This document shows, piece by piece, positions 50,048-51,030 of a stretch of DNA of 51,030 nt. Within the stretch, counting starts at the first letter, position 1; the number at the start of each line of letters is the position of its first letter. The notes under the pieces were generated by a model. The model saw only the letters and a list, made by a program, of their open reading frames with translations. It ran no database searches and was not told where the DNA came from. Origin of the DNA: an uncultured Verrucomicrobia subdivision 3 bacterium (GTDB lineage: Bacteria; Verrucomicrobiota; Verrucomicrobiia; Limisphaerales; UBA11358); the NCBI GenBank assembly GCA_903820285.1, contig CAIJGS010000022.1, positions 1 to 51,030 on the forward strand. Reading direction: 5' to 3'. Position numbers and translations under genes: made by a program.

Positions 50048-50063
50048 TGGCATGCGGGTTGCT
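50048..50063 (+). promoter_or_regulatory. Candidate sigma-54 (-24/-12) promoter of the PEP-CTERM gene
   Basis: TGGCATGCGGGTTGCT agrees with the consensus TGGCAC-N5-TTGCW apart from T for the final C of the -24 box. The GG and GC dinucleotides are separated by exactly 10 bp. It lies 77 bp before the ATG at 50140, leaving a leader of about 65 nt rich in AACCAA. Confidence 0.65.
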
Positions 50064-50139
50064 TAAATAGTGGTGTCGATGCGAACCAAGTCGACGAACC
50101 GAAAACGAACCAAACCTAAACAACCAAATAAGAACGAAT

Positions 50140-51030
50140 ATGAAGACCAACAAAATCAACTTGCTCACCCTGGCGGCCTTGATCGTGGCACCGGCCCTTT
50201 ACGCGACGCCCGCCTTGAGCGACACCGGCACGCCGGCGCCGGTGCAAGGCAAGGATGACCCGTACAATCTGCCGCTGGCCGGACCGGTGATGCAGGCGGG
50301 ATCGACGGCGGCATCGCAGAGTTTCGATACGACGGTGATGCCGAGCCTGCTGAAGTTCATCCAGCAGACCTTGCCGGAAGGGCAGAACAACACCAAGAGC
50401 ACGGCGTTTGAAGTGGACCCGAGCAAACTGGTGATGGCGAGCACGTATAATGTGACGGCGACGTTTGTGTATGAGAATGCCGGGTACCAGAACGCGATTG
50501 GCGTGGACGCGGTGGCGGCGGGTCAGAAGGGTCCGCAGAGCGCGTTTGACGAAGTGACGAGCCCGACGGCGAAGCTGGTGTTTCCGGATGCGTCGACGCC
50601 CGCCGGTGGCGGGGCGGCGATTGGCACGGGGGCGACGACGGTGAGCCAGCCGGTGGTGCCGGGCGATTTTGTGAACCTGGGCAAGGTGGCGCAGGGGACG
50701 CTGCTGGATTTCTTTTTGATTGCGAACGGGGCGAATGGCGGGAGCCAGGTGATCTCGGCGAATTCGGCGCTGAACACGGATGGATTCAGCCAGCATGTGG
50801 CGGAATTTTCGACGCACATTTTCGCGGTGCCGCAGCTGAACAGCCCGTACCTGTTCCTGTCGTTTGAAGACTTGTGGGGCGGTGGCGACAAGGATGTGAA
50901 TGACACGATCATTGCGCTGAATGTGGGCGTGGCGACGGTGAACTCGCTGCTGGCGACGCCGGAACCGGCGATGCCGCTGACGTTCGCGGCCTGCCTGGGC
51001 CTGGCGCTGATCGCGGTGCGCAAAAACAAA
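50140..51030 (+). CDS. DUF4114 / PEP-CTERM sorted exported protein (runs off right edge)
   Basis: An open frame of 297 codons reaching the window end without a stop. It has a signal peptide (INLLTLAALIVAPALYA, residues about 7-23). The body is a beta-rich exported domain; LFLSFEDLWGGGDKDVNDT (about residues 244-262) is the DUF4114 signature with acidic Ca2+-like residues. The C-terminus carries PEPAMPLTF, a short hydrophobic helix (ACLGLALIAV) and a basic RKNK end, the PEP-CTERM tripartite signal for exosortase processing and surface or extracellular-matrix sorting. Only the last few residues or the stop are probably missing. It has its own putative sigma-54 promoter and AACCAA-rich leader and no Shine-Dalgarno. 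Role in exopolysaccharide-associated surface structure is likely but unproven. Confidence 0.88.
   Translation, partial: MKTNKINLLTLAALIVAPALYATPALSDTGTPAPVQGKDDPYNLPLAGPVMQAGSTAASQSFDTTVMPSLLKFIQQTLPEGQNNTKSTAFEVDPSKLVMASTYNVTATFVYENAGYQNAIGVDAVAAGQKGPQSAFDEVTSPTAKLVFPDASTPAGGGAAIGTGATTVSQPVVPGDFVNLGKVAQGTLLDFFLIANGANGGSQVISANSALNTDGFSQHVAEFSTHIFAVPQLNSPYLFLSFEDLWGGGDKDVNDTIIALNVGVATVNSLLATPEPAMPLTFAACLGLALIAVRKNK

Noticed and set aside
1-51030. tRNA, rRNA, CRISPR array, insertion sequences or prophage genes
   Set aside because: No cloverleaf, array periodicity, transposase, integrase or phage structural motif was seen on either strand.

Overview
The window looks like chromosomal DNA of a free-living verrucomicrobium-like bacterium, probably Limisphaerales/Pedosphaera-type (PVC group). 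This is inferred from high GC, a prepilin-type protein with a C-terminal H-x9-DG module, a giant autotransporter-type beta-strand repeat protein, a PEP-CTERM protein, DUF3826, malectin-like/pectate lyase architectures and PVC-style intergenic repeats. No rRNA, tRNA, CRISPR, IS or phage gene was seen. Almost the whole window is one carbohydrate-utilisation region aimed at pectin-like polysaccharide, with both secreted depolymerases and cytoplasmic sugar-acid catabolism.

Left part (1-11.4 kb). A forward cluster holds the C-terminus of a RuBisCO-like protein, a DUF1537 (OiaK-like) kinase, an Asp/Glu-racemase-family protein and a BASS-type transporter. It meets, tail to tail with no spacer, a reverse operon. 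In transcription order that operon encodes an L-fucose/L-arabinose-isomerase-family protein, a split transketolase (N and C halves), a small conserved unknown, a glycerol-kinase-like FGGY kinase, a ribose-type binding protein, a DUF2291 protein and an ABC permease. No ABC ATPase is present. RuBisCO-like protein plus DUF1537 kinase matches the known 3-oxo-isoapionate (D-apionate) pathway. FGGY kinase plus split transketolase matches the known D-apulose-4-phosphate transketolase pathway. The locus is therefore a candidate dual apiose/apionate system; the substrate is an inference.

Middle (11.6-23 kb). A tightly packed forward operon starts from a divergent regulatory region: a secreted Asp-box beta-propeller with MORN-like tail, a sodium:solute symporter, an Fe-type alcohol dehydrogenase, a DapA-family aldolase/dehydratase, a PdxA2-like dehydrogenase, a second DUF1537 kinase, an AraC regulator and a secreted GH2 enzyme. 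PdxA2 plus DUF1537 is the known signature of four-carbon acid-sugar (threonate-type) catabolism. A 465-bp gap with three consecutive hairpins follows, then a reverse GH78 alpha-L-rhamnosidase.

Right part (26.5-51 kb). A pseudopilin and a 1184-residue beta-strand repeat protein are followed by a clear terminator. Next is an eleven-gene forward array: two pectate-lyase-like proteins, a hexuronate-type MFS transporter, a second DapA-family enzyme, an MGH1-like glycosidase, a beta-helix/DUF6298 fusion, a DUF5060/DUF4038-type (apiosidase-like) GH, a large unclassified zincin-like/TIM protein, a GH127 beta-L-arabinofuranosidase, a GH43-like propeller and DUF3826. The window ends in a DUF4114/PEP-CTERM protein preceded by a good sigma-54 (-24/-12) promoter match and an upstream inverted repeat.

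Together, secreted lyases and glycosidases (rhamnose, arabinofuranose, possibly apiose, uronic acids) would release sugars that are imported by MFS, SSS, BASS and ABC systems and converted to triose phosphates by the kinases, aldolases, transketolase and RuBisCO-like enzyme. The combination of rhamnose, arabinofuranose and apiose functions points to rhamnogalacturonan-II or apiogalacturonan as a target, as a hypothesis. Many adjacent genes overlap by ATGA or GTGA, so translational coupling is general here.
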